Positions 1 through 12,858 of a stretch of 64,000 nucleotides of DNA are shown here, piece after piece (the stretch's first letter is position 1; every line of letters begins with the position of its first letter). Source of the DNA: Bettongia penicillata ogilbyi (Eukaryota > Chordata > Mammalia > Diprotodontia > Potoroidae); assembly GCA_023548195.1 (NCBI GenBank), contig JAJHZJ010000008.1, positions 3,372,215-3,436,214 on the forward strand, written 5' to 3'. Both the position numbers and the translations under genes were made by a program. The notes under the pieces were generated by a model that saw nothing but the letters and a program-made list of their open reading frames with translations, ran no database searches and was not told the origin of the DNA.

Positions 1-940
1 GTTCCCACCTAACCTTCAACTGGAAGTGATCAATTTATAATGTAATGAATGACATGCTAGAAGACAAATATCAAGAGAAGGATCTAACAGATTTTTATAA
101 ATGCCTTTCAAGCAATAAATATGATCAATTAAATTCATGTGCGCATGGATAGATATCAATATTTGGCAGTAGCTATCTCTGTGAAAACATTTTTTCAAAG
201 ATGAAATAAATCAGCATTAACAGATGAACATTTTAATCCATTTTGATGATGGAGAATTTCTGAACCCCAATTAGGCAAAACATTACACACACACCCCCAA
301 AAGAATTCCATTCTTCTGACTAGTGGGCTCTAAAGTAGAAAAAAATCATATTTGACAATTATTACTATATTTTGAACTTCAACAATAAAAAATGAAACAT
401 ATCCTTGACTTTGCTTCTTACCCAGCAAAACCTAAAAGAATTATTACGATCTGATCCGTTACAGAAAAAGTTTGCCGACTTCTGATATATTCAAAACAAA
501 AATACTGTAAAGCCAATTAACTCTGAAAAGTCTCTGGAACCCTGATCAAACAGATGACCCACCCATCAATGGAGAGGCAATGGACTCAGTGCATAATGGG
601 ACACACTTTGGGGAGATACAGACAACGTGGGAATTTTGCTTGACTGTACATATTTATAATAGAGAATTTTGCTTTTCTTGTCTTCTCAAAGGAAGTGTAG
701 GGAAGCTGGGTGTGAACTACAACATTTTCATTTGAAAATTATTTTTAAAAATTTATTTTAAAAGAAAACTGCAGACTGGGTCAAATAAGCCCTTAAAGGT
801 GAAAGTTGAGGGTCCCATGAAAGGGAATTAAAGTAATAATATTTATTACTTGAGCTTTCCAAGGCACGCTGGCAAGCCTCAACCTATGCATTGTAGTATA
901 TAAGGAACTCACAGTAAAACAGAAATCTACAGAAGCAACA
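1..940. other. Intergenic, nothing recognised
   Basis: AT-rich sequence with no convincing exon, RNA gene or named repeat. Short open frames look random. Confidence 0.5.
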
Positions 941-944
941 AGAA

Positions 945-1490
945 AAATACAGCCAACCTACAAAGTACAAAGTCAGAAAAACAGACATTAGTAAAATTAA
1001 AAGCACCGCCTCCAAGTGGATTAATTAGAGTAGGATAGGATATTTTTGGAAAAACTGATAAAATTATTAAAAGTAACAGCAGACAATTCATGACAAATGG
1101 AGAATAAAGGAAACTGTCAGAAAGTATTTTGACAAATTATATGTTTAAAAAGTTATCAACCTAGAGGAAATGGGTGAATATTTACAAAAATATTAAACAC
1201 CAACTTAACAGAATAAGAAACAGACTATTTAAGCAATCCAGTATCATCAGGTAAAGACACTGAACAACCCATACATGAACTCCAAAAGGTGGGGAAAAAC
1301 CCTAGGACCAGATCGATTTAAAAGTGAAGTCTTTCAAATATTCAGACAATTAATTTCAACATTACAAAAATCTATGTGTAAAAATAGGCAAAAGCACCCT
1401 TCAAATCTTTTTCTATTATACAAATATGGTCTTGATATCTAAACCAGGGAGACAAAGACAAGAAAGAAAACCATAGGTTAAACACGTTTC
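945..1490 (+). mobile_element. Degraded L1 ORF2 fragment
   Basis: The stretch from about 1260 to 1470 resembles the L1 ORF2 region before and at the start of RT, with a decayed GPDG-like motif (near 1305) and LISKPGR (near 1435). It is full of stops, has no 5' or 3' end, and shows no target duplication. Confidence 0.6.
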
Positions 1491-1499
1491 ATTAATTCA

Positions 1500-3955
1500 T
1501 TAATTTATTTTTTCAACTGAGGGTGGGAAGGACAGCAGTGGGAGGGAGGGATAAAAAACAGGGATAAGAAAAAAAGGACTGCTGAAGGAAAGAAGAACTA
1601 AGAGAAGACACAGAGGTGGTGGGCCACAGATACGGACACAGCATGGAACACCAGACCTATTCGATATGCTCATTAGTTTTGCTCAACTTTTTTCTCCTCT
1701 TTTTTATTCTTTATTATTAGGGATAGTTCTGTAGCAAGGGCTAAGAGAGGAAGCCAATAAGAATTCTATGTGATGTAAAAACAAATGTGGCAATAAAATT
1801 TTACTTTTTTGAAAGAAAAAAAGTCTCATTTTTCTCCAGATAAGCACTTGCCAACGAGGCAGCAATCACACATTAGTGATACAAACTGAGTATTTCCTAT
1901 TTTGGGCCTCAAAATCTGAAATCTGTAAACACAGTATTTAATCATTCAAACAATCAACCAATGTAGAAAGCCTTTCAAAAGGGAGTCACTTCTAAGGAAA
2001 ATAAACACGGAAAAGGACTACGCAATTACACCTAACAACCCAAAACAAAGGAGGAAAAATGGCCAACTTCCCTAGGATCTCATCAACTTTGACATCCAAA
2101 AGCTTCAGTCTTGGGCTCCTGGGAACTCTAAGAGCCCATCTTCATTGGCTCTTTATTACACACAGGAAGGATGCTTTAGGATCACGGTAACTGAAGCCAG
2201 GTCGGCTAGCTCTCACCCTCAGAGTCGCAGGGGGAATTCTGGGGGGTTGGGTATCTCTTTGCTAAGGCAATCAGCTGTTAGCTGTCAGTGACAAGAACTC
2301 CAGTTCCACTTAATCATTTACTTAACACATATTATCTTTTACAATACAGCAAGAACCAAAGTAAACATAGTTTTTCCCAACACTCTGGATGCACACTGTA
2401 CTCTGTTATCTAACACCTCAGTCTCTGGGAAAAGTAGCCTTGGATTTACAATTTTTACACAGTATTGACCCTACTAAGTTCACATCCAACACAGTTAATA
2501 AATGAGCCCTTTTCTTACACACTTTAGTCTGTCATACAAAGGTCACTCCTCTTTTCCTAGGTCTTCAATGCTGGGTTGGTTGTAAAACATAGCAAGGTCT
2601 CAATCCCTGGATTCCCTGAACTCTCAGACACCCAAACAGTTCATTCTCCCAACCTTTCAAAACTTACAAGGTCACATTCACCAATTCTTTACCTAAAACA
2701 AAAGAACAAATTCCAAGGCAAAGAACCAGGGCCCCTATTCATGGCGGCTGGCTTGGCACAGTGCCTGGTACACAGAAGGAGCTGAATATATGTTTGCTGA
2801 TTAATTACTGACTGATGGGGTCATGTATAAGCCTTAGAGGGAGAGGGCCCAAAGTCCCTGTGCTTACACTATTGTGTCTCCTCTCACAGGAACAAACCAA
2901 ACCAAGTCTGAAATGACCAGACTGAACAGGGCCTTTCTGAATATCTCCCAGGTCTGGCTCTGCCCCACAAGCCAACCAAAGAGACTGCTACCTACCAAGA
3001 AAAGAGGAAGTTCATTTTTCACCTAATATGCTCCATAATATAAAATGATTCTGTTGTTCCCTGTTCCTTGCCCCCCACTTCCCAGGAACCACCAGAAGCA
3101 AGGACTCCAAGAAGCGAGGCCTAGGAAAAGTTAGAGGTGTTGCTCTTAGACTTTTCAAGTTGGGGGAGATTTGTAGGGACCTGAAAGAGATTTCACTTTG
3201 GGCCACAGCAGAAGAGATGGGGTGGTAAGAACATAGGAAACATTAGATACTGGGAAATCCACTTTTGGATGGGTTTTATCATATGGGATTACAGTAAAAC
3301 TGTGCAAGGCAGCAGAGAAAACTATGTCAATGCTACTTATAAATACCAGTAGAAAACAGAAGGAAGAAAACTATAAAATTGGTATGTACATAGAAAATTC
3401 TTAAGTCATTGAGGTGAAATATTTCCCATTTCTACCTAATTACTATATAACTATATTACTATATAATCTATGTCAGATCAACTTCATGGTACAGTGGGTT
3501 TTAACTGATACAATATGAAAACCTCCTAATTTAATTTATAGTGTTCTTTTTACACATGTTACAGGGCTATCTGCTTAGAGCTTGAAAAATTAGAACATTA
3601 TACTACACCATTTCACACTTTGTTATATATTGCCCAAACTAACAAAGTTAGATTGCTAATCATCTCAAAACATTTATCTGTCGTCCTTGATCAATGTGAC
3701 TTATCTGTATTTAAATCACCTGTCTTGTCCTGGCTGCTCGCTCAGGGGCAAACTGGGCATTTCTATTGTGAATACCCCACTGCCAACTTCATTTCAGTAT
3801 TTCCAAAAGGAGACTCCTGTTCTATCCCCTCCTCCCCACTCCAAAATTCATTTACTGTATTTCCTTAGGTATGAAAAGTCCAAGTATGTTTTTAATCTCA
3901 CAGGCTTAAAATTTTAGCAAATATCCAACTCATCTTTTTCCTTCACATCCTGTAC
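1500..3955. other. Intergenic, nothing recognised
   Basis: AT-rich, non-coding-looking sequence. A few segments could be very old repeats, but none can be named from the sequence. Confidence 0.45.
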
Positions 3956-3959
3956 CTAG

Positions 3960-4225
3960 GCAGTTCTCACATTCTGCTGGTTTTTCCTTTCAGTTGTTTC
4001 TGGCATCTATTCCTTCTCTGTTTCCATTACTGTTTTCCTCACTGCTACTATCTGGACTGTGATTTTTCCCAACTCCAGGAACCTGCTTACTTCTGACAGG
4101 TAAATCTTCCTGAAACATAGTTTTCTCATGTCACTCTCCTAATCTTAAACTTTCAATGGCTCCCATCCTTTATACCTTCCAAATCCTCTAAGATCTGGCC
4201 CCACTTTGCTTCTCCAACTTGTAAA
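3960..4225 (-). mobile_element. L2 LINE remnant
   Basis: The plus strand reads like the antisense of an L2 3' region (CATGTCACTC, AATGGCTCCCATC, GATCTGGCCCCAC). It is short and decayed. Confidence 0.6.
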
Positions 4226-4287
4226 TTATTAAAACGTAGTGCATTTTAAAATAAAATGTTATTGATCTTTCTTATGTATCACCTAAA

Positions 4288-4745
4288 TTTCTCCCTGTAT
4301 AATACCCGCTGTCATTCCCAGGGAACCTTCCCTTATAACAGAATTTTTGAAAAAAAGAAGAGAAACAACAGTTCAGCAAAACCAATCACCAGTGTAAGAA
4401 GCCTCCAAAGCCATGAACACCCTCCCCTCCACAAAGGAGAAGAGGGCAGCATTTCCTATCTCTTCTTTGGGACCAAGCTGATTCCTTGTAATTTTTCAAA
4501 GTTCACATTTAATTGTTTTGTGGTTGTCATTTCTTCCATTTACATTGTTTTAGTCACTGTATTTCTTGGCTTTGCCTAACTTTACTCTGCATCAGTTCAT
4601 CTAAGTATTCCTGGGCTTCCCAGTATTTCTCACACTGTTACTTCTCACCGCACAGTAATTACTCTCAAGTACCATATTCTGTTTGGCAATTCCACAATCA
4701 ATGGCCATCTACTTTGTTTCCAGTTTGTTACCACAAAAAGCACTG
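4288..4745 (-). mobile_element. L1 3'-end fragment
   Basis: This shares segments with copies near 22.06-22.33, 42.0-42.47, 47.0-47.5 and 50.8-51.4 kb. It includes the antisense of the TGAACTGATGCAGA-type stretch and a terminal CACTGCTACAAAGC. No coding part remains. Confidence 0.55.
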
Positions 4746-4756
4746 CTACAAAGCAT

Positions 4757-5016
4757 AGGGCAGCTAGTTAGCAAGTGGATACAGTGCTGGGCCTGGAATC
4801 ACGAAGACCTGAGTTCAAATCCAGACTCACACACTTACTAATTGTGTGACCTTGGGCAAGTCACTTAACCACTGTCTGCTTCAGCTTTCTCAACTATAAA
4901 ATGGAGATAAAAACAGCACTTATATCCCAGAGTTGTGATGATCCAATAAAATAATATTTGAAAAGCACTTAGCATAGTATCTGGAACATAGTAGATACTA
5001 TATAAATGCTTATCCC
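4757..5016 (+). mobile_element. MIR/CORE-SINE, near full length
   Basis: A tRNA-like head (GGGCAGCTAGTTAGC, then GAGTTCAAATCC), the CORE (GTGTGACCTTGGGCAAGTCA, then AAAATGGAGATAA), and the tail AAGCACTTAGCATAGT and ATATAAATGCT are all present. Confidence 0.85.
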
Positions 5017-5019
5017 AAT

Positions 5020-6900
5020 AAATATTTTGGTGTATATATAGCCTTTCTTTTTTTTTTATCAATGACCTTTGATTCCTGAAAGAAATTGGGGATTCCAAGT
5101 GGCAGAGGTAGGGAAAGATTATATTCTGCGCATGGCGCCAGGCAGTGCAAAGGCATGGAAATGAGAAATGGAATACCATATATAAGAAATGGTAAGACTG
5201 ACAATCTCACTGGGCTGTAGATTATGTAACAAAGGGTAATGTTTAATAAAGATGGAAAGGTAGGTTGCAAAAGGTACTAAATGCCAGAGGAATTTACATC
5301 TGACCTAGAGGTAATTTAATTACCTAGAAGTAATAACAAGTCACCATAGTTGGAGTAGAGCACTGAGATATCCACTTAAGGAAATCACTTTGCTCTCTAC
5401 ATGGAAGGTAAACTGTAGCAGAGAAACCAATCAGATCACTGAAATAGCAGAGGATGCCAACTAGGGTAGTTAGTCCTTCTTTTAACAAATTCAACTCTGT
5501 TCAATAAACAAGCAGAACAAAGTATTGTGACTTAGGCAAGGAGGTCAGAGTTGAAAAGCACCAATTCTACACTTGATGAATTTATAATCTAAAGGAGGAG
5601 GAGAAGGGAAAATATAATTGATGAGACACAGTAAGAAAAGAAATATGTGATAAAGATCACAGAGCTGAAAGGGACCAAAGACTACTTAATCCAACGCTCC
5701 TCGTTGTATAGATGAAGCAGGCTTCCATGAAAACACAGTAAGCATTGCAGACACCATTCTGAGTCTATAGACAGCATACTTTCCAGGATAAAGGAGAAAT
5801 CCAGATAAAGAGCTCTAGGAAAATTTGAAGAGGAAGCTAGGGGGAATCAGAAAAGGTCTGAAAGGCATGGACATTCAGAAGGACCTTTAAGATGGGGAAA
5901 GATGAAGACAGTACAGGAAGAGACTAGGGTTCACCTATTGGGATGAGCTGGAACTGCTGGTGATGTAGTTTTGGAGATACACTGGTGGTCCCACTTTTAG
6001 AAGCTAATAAAAATATTAACACTTACAAAAGGACTCTTCAGTTTATTACAGTATTTTTTAAAATAATAGCTCCTACTAGATCTGAAAAGTGATTTAATTC
6101 ATAAAAAATTAAATGTGCCTATGCCTTTAAAAAAATTACGTAGTATGTAAAGTCTGATAAACAGTAAGATTTCCCTTGCCTAGCGAAAAGATGGAACATT
6201 GGAACTCTAAGGTTCTAAATGGTTTGAAGATAGTTAGGAATGACAGTTGGTTAAAGGCAGTACTTCTTTCATCCTCATGGTAATTCAGTGGGATCTTTAG
6301 GAGGTACTATATTCAGTGGTTTCAGCCTTCCTTTTATTATGTTACAAAGCTGATCACATTTGGGGATGAAAAACACTGACTTAAATTTCTTTAATTAACC
6401 AAAGTGTGATATAGGAATCTGAGACAACTTCCATAAACTGAAATGCCTTCATGGCATCCATTAATGAGGGCATGTTCAATTACACTGGTAACTTCTAGGG
6501 TTCATTATTACTCACTGGAAAGGAAAGGCAACTTGAGTAGACAATATCTGAAGAAATAATGAAATGTAACATCTTTCAGAAAGTATGGGGTTTGTCAGAA
6601 AGCTTTACAAGAACATTCTATTAATAATGAGATCTTACAAAATGTTTGGGCACAAATTTTGAACCCACAGAAATAATTACATAAAAACTGACTTGTCCTC
6701 AAACCACATCAGGTGAAATCCAGAACTATTCTTTCATTTTCATTTCTTTCAAACTACGTGTGACAAAAGGATGGCTGCCATTTGGTAATCTGCTCCTAAA
6801 TTTTAACGGTGGCTGGACACACAAAAAAAATAGGAATATTAGCTGCATAGAGAGAGCCCTTCTTTATTTTCACACATGAAAGTAAATAATTCATGTTGAT
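5020..6900. other. Intergenic, mostly unrecognised
   Basis: No gene seen. The parts near 5.37-5.46 and 5.64-5.95 kb resemble decayed copies of the dispersed repeat also seen at 7.3-8.7 and 27.4-28.4 kb. Confidence 0.45.
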
Positions 6901-6904
6901 TCAA

Positions 6905-8700
6905 TTCATATTAGTTTAACAAACATTCATGGAATTCCTACTGTGTGCAAAAGGCTGGGCCAAGCACTGAGACAGAAATTCAGCTCAGTATTAAGTGCTT
7001 TTGTATAGAGAACTCTATATTTATGGCAATCCTTGGGCTTTACAAAGCACTTACCCACAGGTGCAAATAGTATTAGTTCTATTTTATAAATATCTGGGAC
7101 TCTAATTTTAGCTCTCTTTTCACTACTTAATGTTGCTTCTAAATCATTCTTGCCCTCATGGAACACACGAACACAGATAAACATGATAAACAAAGACAAA
7201 TTAGTGCAATAAAAAGAGCAAGACCTAGTGCTAGGAGTGGTCCAAGAAAGGTCATTCTTCACTCGTGGGGGAAGCAAAGAAGGCTTCATCAGTAAAAAGA
7301 TGAAACATCAATCAACAAGTGCCTACTACATGCAGAGAACTAGTCAAGGCACTGGGTTAGACAACACTTAGATGTCAGTCCCTTCAACAAGCTTAGTCTA
7401 ATGGGAGAGAAGATATGGATGATATTAAAACAGCTATAATGAGTGATGTTACATGATAAAGACATTAGATAGTACTGAAACAAATCTCTATGGGAGGTCT
7501 GAGGGGAAAAACAAGCTATCCACTGGGAGAATGAATGAAATCTGAGGAAACTTGCTAGGGGAAACAGTGTTTGAGCAGGGCTTTAAAGGATGTCAGTCCA
7601 CGATGGGGAGAGAGGGCACTGAACCAGATTCAAAGAAGGCAGAGCTCACATCGCCTGGCCTGCTGGGGCAGTAAAAGAGCTCGCAGATGCTAATCCAGAA
7701 ATGCAGCTGATGATCTCTGAGCAAGCAAGAGGTGCTGTAGAACTACTCCAAATGTCTTTTTTCTTCATGAGACCTCTCACACTCTCCTTTACCCTTTTCT
7801 CTTTATTAGCTTGAATTATATTATCTCTAAGATCCTTACAGCTTCTAAATCTGATGATCATTCTCTGGCCCCTTCAACACCCCCCCCCCCATTAAATTTG
7901 GAGAAGAAAAGAGCTTAGGAAAGCACAATTTGTTTCAAATATTTGATGGAGGAGAGGGATGAGACCTACTCTGCAAACAGAATTCAGTACTAGGAGTCAT
8001 GTACAAAAGGTTGGAAGTAAGCAAATTTCAGCTCAACATAAGATGAAAAAACCCTAATGTTTGGAATTCTCTTGAAAGTATTAAATTTTCTATCAATAAG
8101 TTCCTGTAAGGGCTGCTTGACTATTTTGTTCAAATGCTGTCATGAAGAGGAAGGTGGTGATTTATATTCCAATAGATTGAACTGGTTGGTTCCATCCTAC
8201 TCTAGGGTTCTATGAACTATTCAAATCTCTGGACAAGACATTCACAAATATCTGAAATATAATGCAAGATGTTAAATGCTATCAGAGTATGAACAAAGCA
8301 CTGTGAGATCACAGAAAAGAGACTCCTTTAAGCTAAAGGGATTTCCAAAGCATGGGGCCATGAAGGTGTATAATTTCATCTTACAGATGGAGAGGAAGAG
8401 AATAGGTTTGGAAGTGGGGAAATATTTTCTGTGTTTGAAAATGGTAAGTAGTCAAGAACTAGGAACTTCATTCTGTAGTTGTTGGAGCCATTACAGGTTT
8501 CTGGGCAGGGGAATGATGATAGACTGGCACTTCAGAAAGATTTTTTCAGCAGCAGTGTGGCTGGATTTGGGGACTAGGGAACAAGAGGAAGGGTGATCAG
8601 TTAGAAAGCTTCACTGGCATAGGAAACATCCAAGGGAAGAAACCAATGTAGGTTGGCCTTTTCTCTGCAACTGAGAGAATATTGGAGATCTACCTAGAAC
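6905..8700 (+). repeat. Ancient dispersed mammalian repeat, discontinuous copies
   Basis: Segments such as AAGTGCCTACTACATGCAGAG (7318), GTTTGAGCAGGGCTTTAAAGG (7570) and GGGCAGGGGAATGATGAT (8502) belong to a non-coding repeat with a fixed order of motifs. The 27.37-28.42 kb copy is longer. I cannot name the family with confidence (L2-associated or unclassified). Confidence 0.45.
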
Positions 8701-8904
8701 ACAGCCTAGGAAGATATGACAGATTTGATGGGAACAGTCTTTTTTCGCTTGAATCAGGTTCCTCCACTCCTTTGATATATATCACTGAGTGAAAAGAGGG
8801 ATACTCACTCCTTCAAAAAAATTCAAAATCAAAACAAAAATCACCACCTCTTAGTTTATTTCCTAGTAAATTATTCCAAGTTTCTCCCACCATATTATAA
8901 GGTC

Positions 8905-9080
8905 TCATGAGACCTAGGTAAAAATCCTGGCTGACACCATGGGACTACGGTCATAGCCTTTAAGATCTAATTGACTCATCTATAAAATGGGGATGACAGG
9001 CCTTGTGTTGCATGCCTCAGAGAAATGTAAGAAAGGTGTTTTCCAAACATTTAAGTGTGATATAAATATGAGAGCATGAG
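8905..9080 (+). mobile_element. Degraded MIR SINE
   Basis: Weak CORE similarity (GACTCATCTATAAAATGGGGATGACAG). Confidence 0.45.
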
Positions 9081-9374
9081 CTGTATTTCCAGGAGGTTCT
9101 AATTTCCCATGTCAACTGTTTTTTATTAGTTAAATTTAAGACAGCAAGGTATAGGGAAAGATTAATGAATCAGCTGGTAAAACCCATTTCCCTCAAGCAG
9201 AAGGGTAGACCACAGGCCCAACACATGACAAATACGGCCAATCTGTTGGGGGGTTTTGTTTACACCTTTTTTTTATTTTAAGAGGAAGCGTTATTACGTG
9301 GGTGGGGGCAAGAAGGTGATTTTTTTTTAAAGTACCAACAAAACATTTATTAAAAGGAAAGAGCCCTGCACTTG

Positions 9375-9774
9375 GCATCTGGTTGGGTTTGAATACTGCT
9401 TCTAACACTAGCCCTGTGCCTATTAGGAAGTCACTTAATCAAGGACTGAATTTCTTTATCTCCATAATGGGGATACAGAGGCAGCATGGCACAGTGGGAT
9501 AGAAGATAGACCTAAAGGGTCAGAGAACACGGATTTGAATGACGATGGACTGGCCGCAGAATCTTTCCAAGCCAAGACCGGTACGGAGAAGTTATAAGCA
9601 CTGATGGAAGGCCATTCCATACTCAGGGTGAAAACACAAGTACAGACCCATTTCCCCCAATTTACAACGGCAATAATAATACACCCCACCACCCAGGGGC
9701 GTTGAGAGGATCAAATGACATAAAGTACACTGCAAACTTTAAAGCATTAAATACATGTTGGTTACTGTTATTTA
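9375..9774 (+). mobile_element. Two adjacent MIR-type SINE copies
   Basis: The first ends in CTCCATAATGGGGAT (about 9460). The second starts GGCAGCATGGCACAGTGGGATAG (9480) and ends in GCATTAAATACATGTTGGTTACTG. The middle of the second is disrupted. Confidence 0.6.
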
Positions 9775-9959
9775 ATAAACTTTGAAAAATGAAATTGCAA
9801 GCATGTTTAAATAGACTTGGTGGAGCTGTTACAACTGTACTGCCTTCATCTCACCTCTCCTTTCTTCTGATCTGGTGATTAGGGTGTACATGGCCAACAG
9901 GGTTTGGAAATGACTGCATGTTAGTAAACCAGTTGATCAATTTCAATTGTGTTTGGCAC

Positions 9960-9973
9960 CATCCTTTTTCTTT
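9960..9973. repeat. Target-site duplication of the HAL1-like element, left copy
   Basis: CATCCTTTTTCTTT matches 12845-12858 exactly. Confidence 0.8.
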
Positions 9974-10847
9974 TCATTTTTCCTCTTCTTTTTTTTATTT
10001 TTTATTTCTTTAATATAAATTTATTTACTTAACTTTTTACATTGATTTTCACAAAATTTTGGGTTCCAAATTTTCTCCCCTTTTAGCCCCTCCCCCCACC
10101 CCAATACACCAAGCATTCTAATTTTCCCTATCACCAATCTGCCCTCTCTTCTATCATCCCTCCCTTCTCTTGTTCTCATCTTCTCTTTTGTCCTGTAGGG
10201 CCAGATGACTTTCTATTCCACATTAACTGTATTTCTTATTTCCTAGGAGCAAGAACAATATTAAACAGTTGTTCCTAAAACTTTGAGTTCCAAATTCCCC
10301 CCATCCCTCCCTCCCCACACATTCCCTATGGGAAGGCAGGTAATTCAATATCGGCCATATCTGTGTAGTTTTGCAAATGACTTCGATAACAGTCGTGTTG
10401 TGTAAGACTAACTGTATTTCCCTCCATCCTATCCTGCCCCCCATTGTTTCTATTCTGTCTTTTGATCCTGTCCCTCCCCAAGAGTGTTGACTTCAAATTG
10501 CTCCCTCCTCCCATTGCCCTCCCTTCCATCATCGCCCCCACCCTGCTTATCTCCTTCTCCCCCACTTTCCTGTATTGGAAGATAGGTTTTCATACCAAAA
10601 TGAGTGTGCATTTTATTCCTTCCTTTAGTCAAATGTGATGAAGGTAAACTTCATGTTTTTTTCCTTAGCTCTCCTCTTTTTCCCTCCACTAAAAAGTCTC
10701 CTGCTTGCCTCCTGAATGAGAGATAATTTACCCCATTCCATTTCATCCTCTCTCCTCCCACTACATTTCTCTCTCACCATTTACCTTAATTTCTTTTAAG
10801 ATATGGTCCCATCCTATTCAATTTACTCTGTGCTCTCGGTCTCTGTA

Positions 10848-10901
10848 TGTGCGTGCATGTGTGTATGTGTGTGTGCGCACACGTGTGTGTGCATGTGTGT
10901 A

Positions 10902-10941
<40 letters not shown>
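10848..10941. repeat. GT microsatellite inside the HAL1 3' UTR
   Basis: Imperfect then perfect TG dinucleotides, with interruptions such as GCGCACACG. Confidence 0.9.
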
Positions 10942-10942
<1 letters not shown>

Positions 10943-11075
10943 TCCCACCAACTACCCAGATACTAAAAAGTTTTAAGAGTTACAAATATTGTTTTTCCAT
11001 GTAGGAATGTAAACAGTTCACTTTTGGTAAGTCCCTTATGACTTCTCTTTGCTGTTTACTTTTTCATGCTGCTTC

Positions 11076-12115
11076 TCATTCTTGTGTTTGAAAGTCAAAT
11101 TTTCTTTTCAGCTCTGGTCTTTTCATCAAGAATGCTTGAAAGTCCTCTGTTTCATTGAAAGACCATATTTTCCCCTGAATTGTTATACTCAGTTTTGCTG
11201 GGTAGGTGATTCTTGGTTTTAGTCCTAATTCCTTTGACTTCTGGAAAATCCTATTCCACGCCCTTCGATCCCTTAATGAAGAAGCTGCTAGATCTTGTGT
11301 TATCCTGATTTTATTTCCACAATACTGGAATTGTTTCTTTCTAGCTGCTTGCAAGATTTTCTCCTTGACCTGGGAATTCTGGAATTTGGCCACAATGTTC
11401 CTAGGAGTTTCTCTTTTTGGATCTCTTTCAGGCGGTGATCAGCGGATTCCTTCAATACTTATTTTGCCCTCTGGTTCTAGAATATCAGGGCAGTTTTCCT
11501 TGATCATTTCATGAAAGATGATGTCTAGGCTCTTTTTTTGATCATGGCTTTCAGGTAGTCCCATAATTTTTAAATGGTCTCTCCTGGATCTATTTTCCAG
11601 GTCAGTTGTTTTTCCAATGAGATATTTCACATTCTCTTCCATTTTTTCATTCTTTTGGTTTTGTTTTGTGATTTCTTGGTTTCTCAGAAAGTCATTAGCC
11701 TCCATCTGTTCCATTCTAATTTTGAGAGAACTATTTTCTTCAGTGAACTTTTGAACCTCTTTTTCCATTTGGCTAATTCGGCTATTGAAAGCATTCTTCT
11801 CCTCATTGGCTTTTTGAACCTCTTTTGCCAATTGAGTGAGCCTATTTTTCAAGGTGTTATTTTCTTCAGCATTTTTTTGGGTCTCTTTTAGCAAGGTATT
11901 GACCCGTTTTTCATGCTTTTCTTGCATCTCATTTCTCTTCCCAGTTTTTCCTCCACCTGTGTAACTTGATTTTCAAAATCCTTTTTGAGCTCTTCCATGG
12001 CCTGAGCCCACCGGACATCCACCTCGGATATCTGAGATACAGAGAACCCGACCTCCACGTCTTTCCCTGATGGCAAGCATTGTTCCTTGTCATAAGAAAT
12101 GAAAGGTGGGAACAT
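11076..12115 (-). pseudogene. L1/HAL1 ORF1p, broken
   Basis: ORF1p is the RNA-binding chaperone of L1. Three pieces are read: 12115 to about 11930, then a frameshift into 11927-11442, an in-frame TGA at 11439-11441, and 11393-11076. The middle piece is a long heptad-rich coiled coil. It leads into ENRSRRDHLKIMGLPE, the typical start of the RRM. The last piece is the C-terminal domain (KEKILQAARKK, then RRAWNRIF). The order and sizes fit ORF1p; the lesions rule out a full-length product. Confidence 0.85.
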
Positions 12116-12844
12116 CTGTTCCCCAAGAAAGTAGCTTTCTATGGTCTTATTTTTCTTCCCTTTTCTGAGTATTTTCCCAGCCAGTTACTTGACTTCTGAG
12201 ATTCCTCTCCACCCCCACCTAGATCTGCCCAGCTAGTGCTTGGGGTCTGAGATTCAAATCCTGCTCCACAGCTTCAGGGCTTTCAGTGGCGGGTGGGGCT
12301 GCTATTCAATGTGAGCTTAAGTTCTGGTGCTCAGGTGGGGGCAGGGCTGCGTCCCAGGCTCAGTTCCCTCAGGGGCTTTATGGGGAGACCTTCAGTAATG
12401 GAGAGGAGCTCCTGCCTGCTCTGGGAGTCCCGGGCCACCGCTGCCTCTGCCGCTGCCTCTGCCACTGCCTCCTGAGGGGACCTGAGTTATGGAGACACCC
12501 CACTCGGCCAGCCCAGAAGTCTCTCTCACTGACCTGTAGTGCCTGTGGGTGGAGGGACCTTCATGGCCGCCAGAGGTTCTGTCCCTGAAGCCTGCTTGGA
12601 TCTGCTCCTCTCAGGGCCGGTGGCCAGGGCAGCGCGGGGCTCTGCTCCACATCCAGTGCACCACAGACCTTTGGGGTTGGTTTTTCAGGGCTCTCTGGAA
12701 TGGAAATCTCCTCCCCTCCATTGCTGCACGGGTTCCACTGTTCCAGAATTTGTAGGGAGTTCTTTTTACAGGAAATTTATGGGCTGTGGGTTCTGAAGCT
12801 AGCATACGTGAGTCTTTCTACTCTGCCATCTTGGCTCCTCCCTT

Positions 12845-12858
12845 CATCCTTTTTCTTT
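12845..12858. repeat. Target-site duplication of the HAL1-like element, right copy
   Basis: This is an exact match to 9960-9973, directly outside the L1-type 5' end. Confidence 0.8.

Larger units (their letters stand above)
9974..12844 (-). mobile_element. HAL1-like (half-L1) retrotransposon, full length
   Basis: This 2.87-kb element reads on the minus strand. It begins with a GGGAGGAGCCAAGATGGC-type L1 5' end (12842) and has a GC-rich 5' UTR (about 12840-12120), ORF1 (about 12115-11076) and a 3' UTR of about 1 kb. That 3' UTR contains a GT microsatellite and ends A-rich near 9990. No ORF2 endonuclease/RT is present, which matches the HAL1 subclass. Perfect 14-bp target duplications (CATCCTTTTTCTTT at 9960-9973 and 12845-12858) show it inserted as this unit and was not later deleted. 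Confidence 0.82.

Noticed and set aside
4865..5270. Minus-strand open frames of 86-104 codons
   Set aside because: They overlap a MIR-type SINE and its flank and have no domain or splice support.
11206..11891. Plus-strand frames of about 100 codons rich in Phe/Leu
   Set aside because: They are the antisense of L1 ORF1 coiled-coil sequence.
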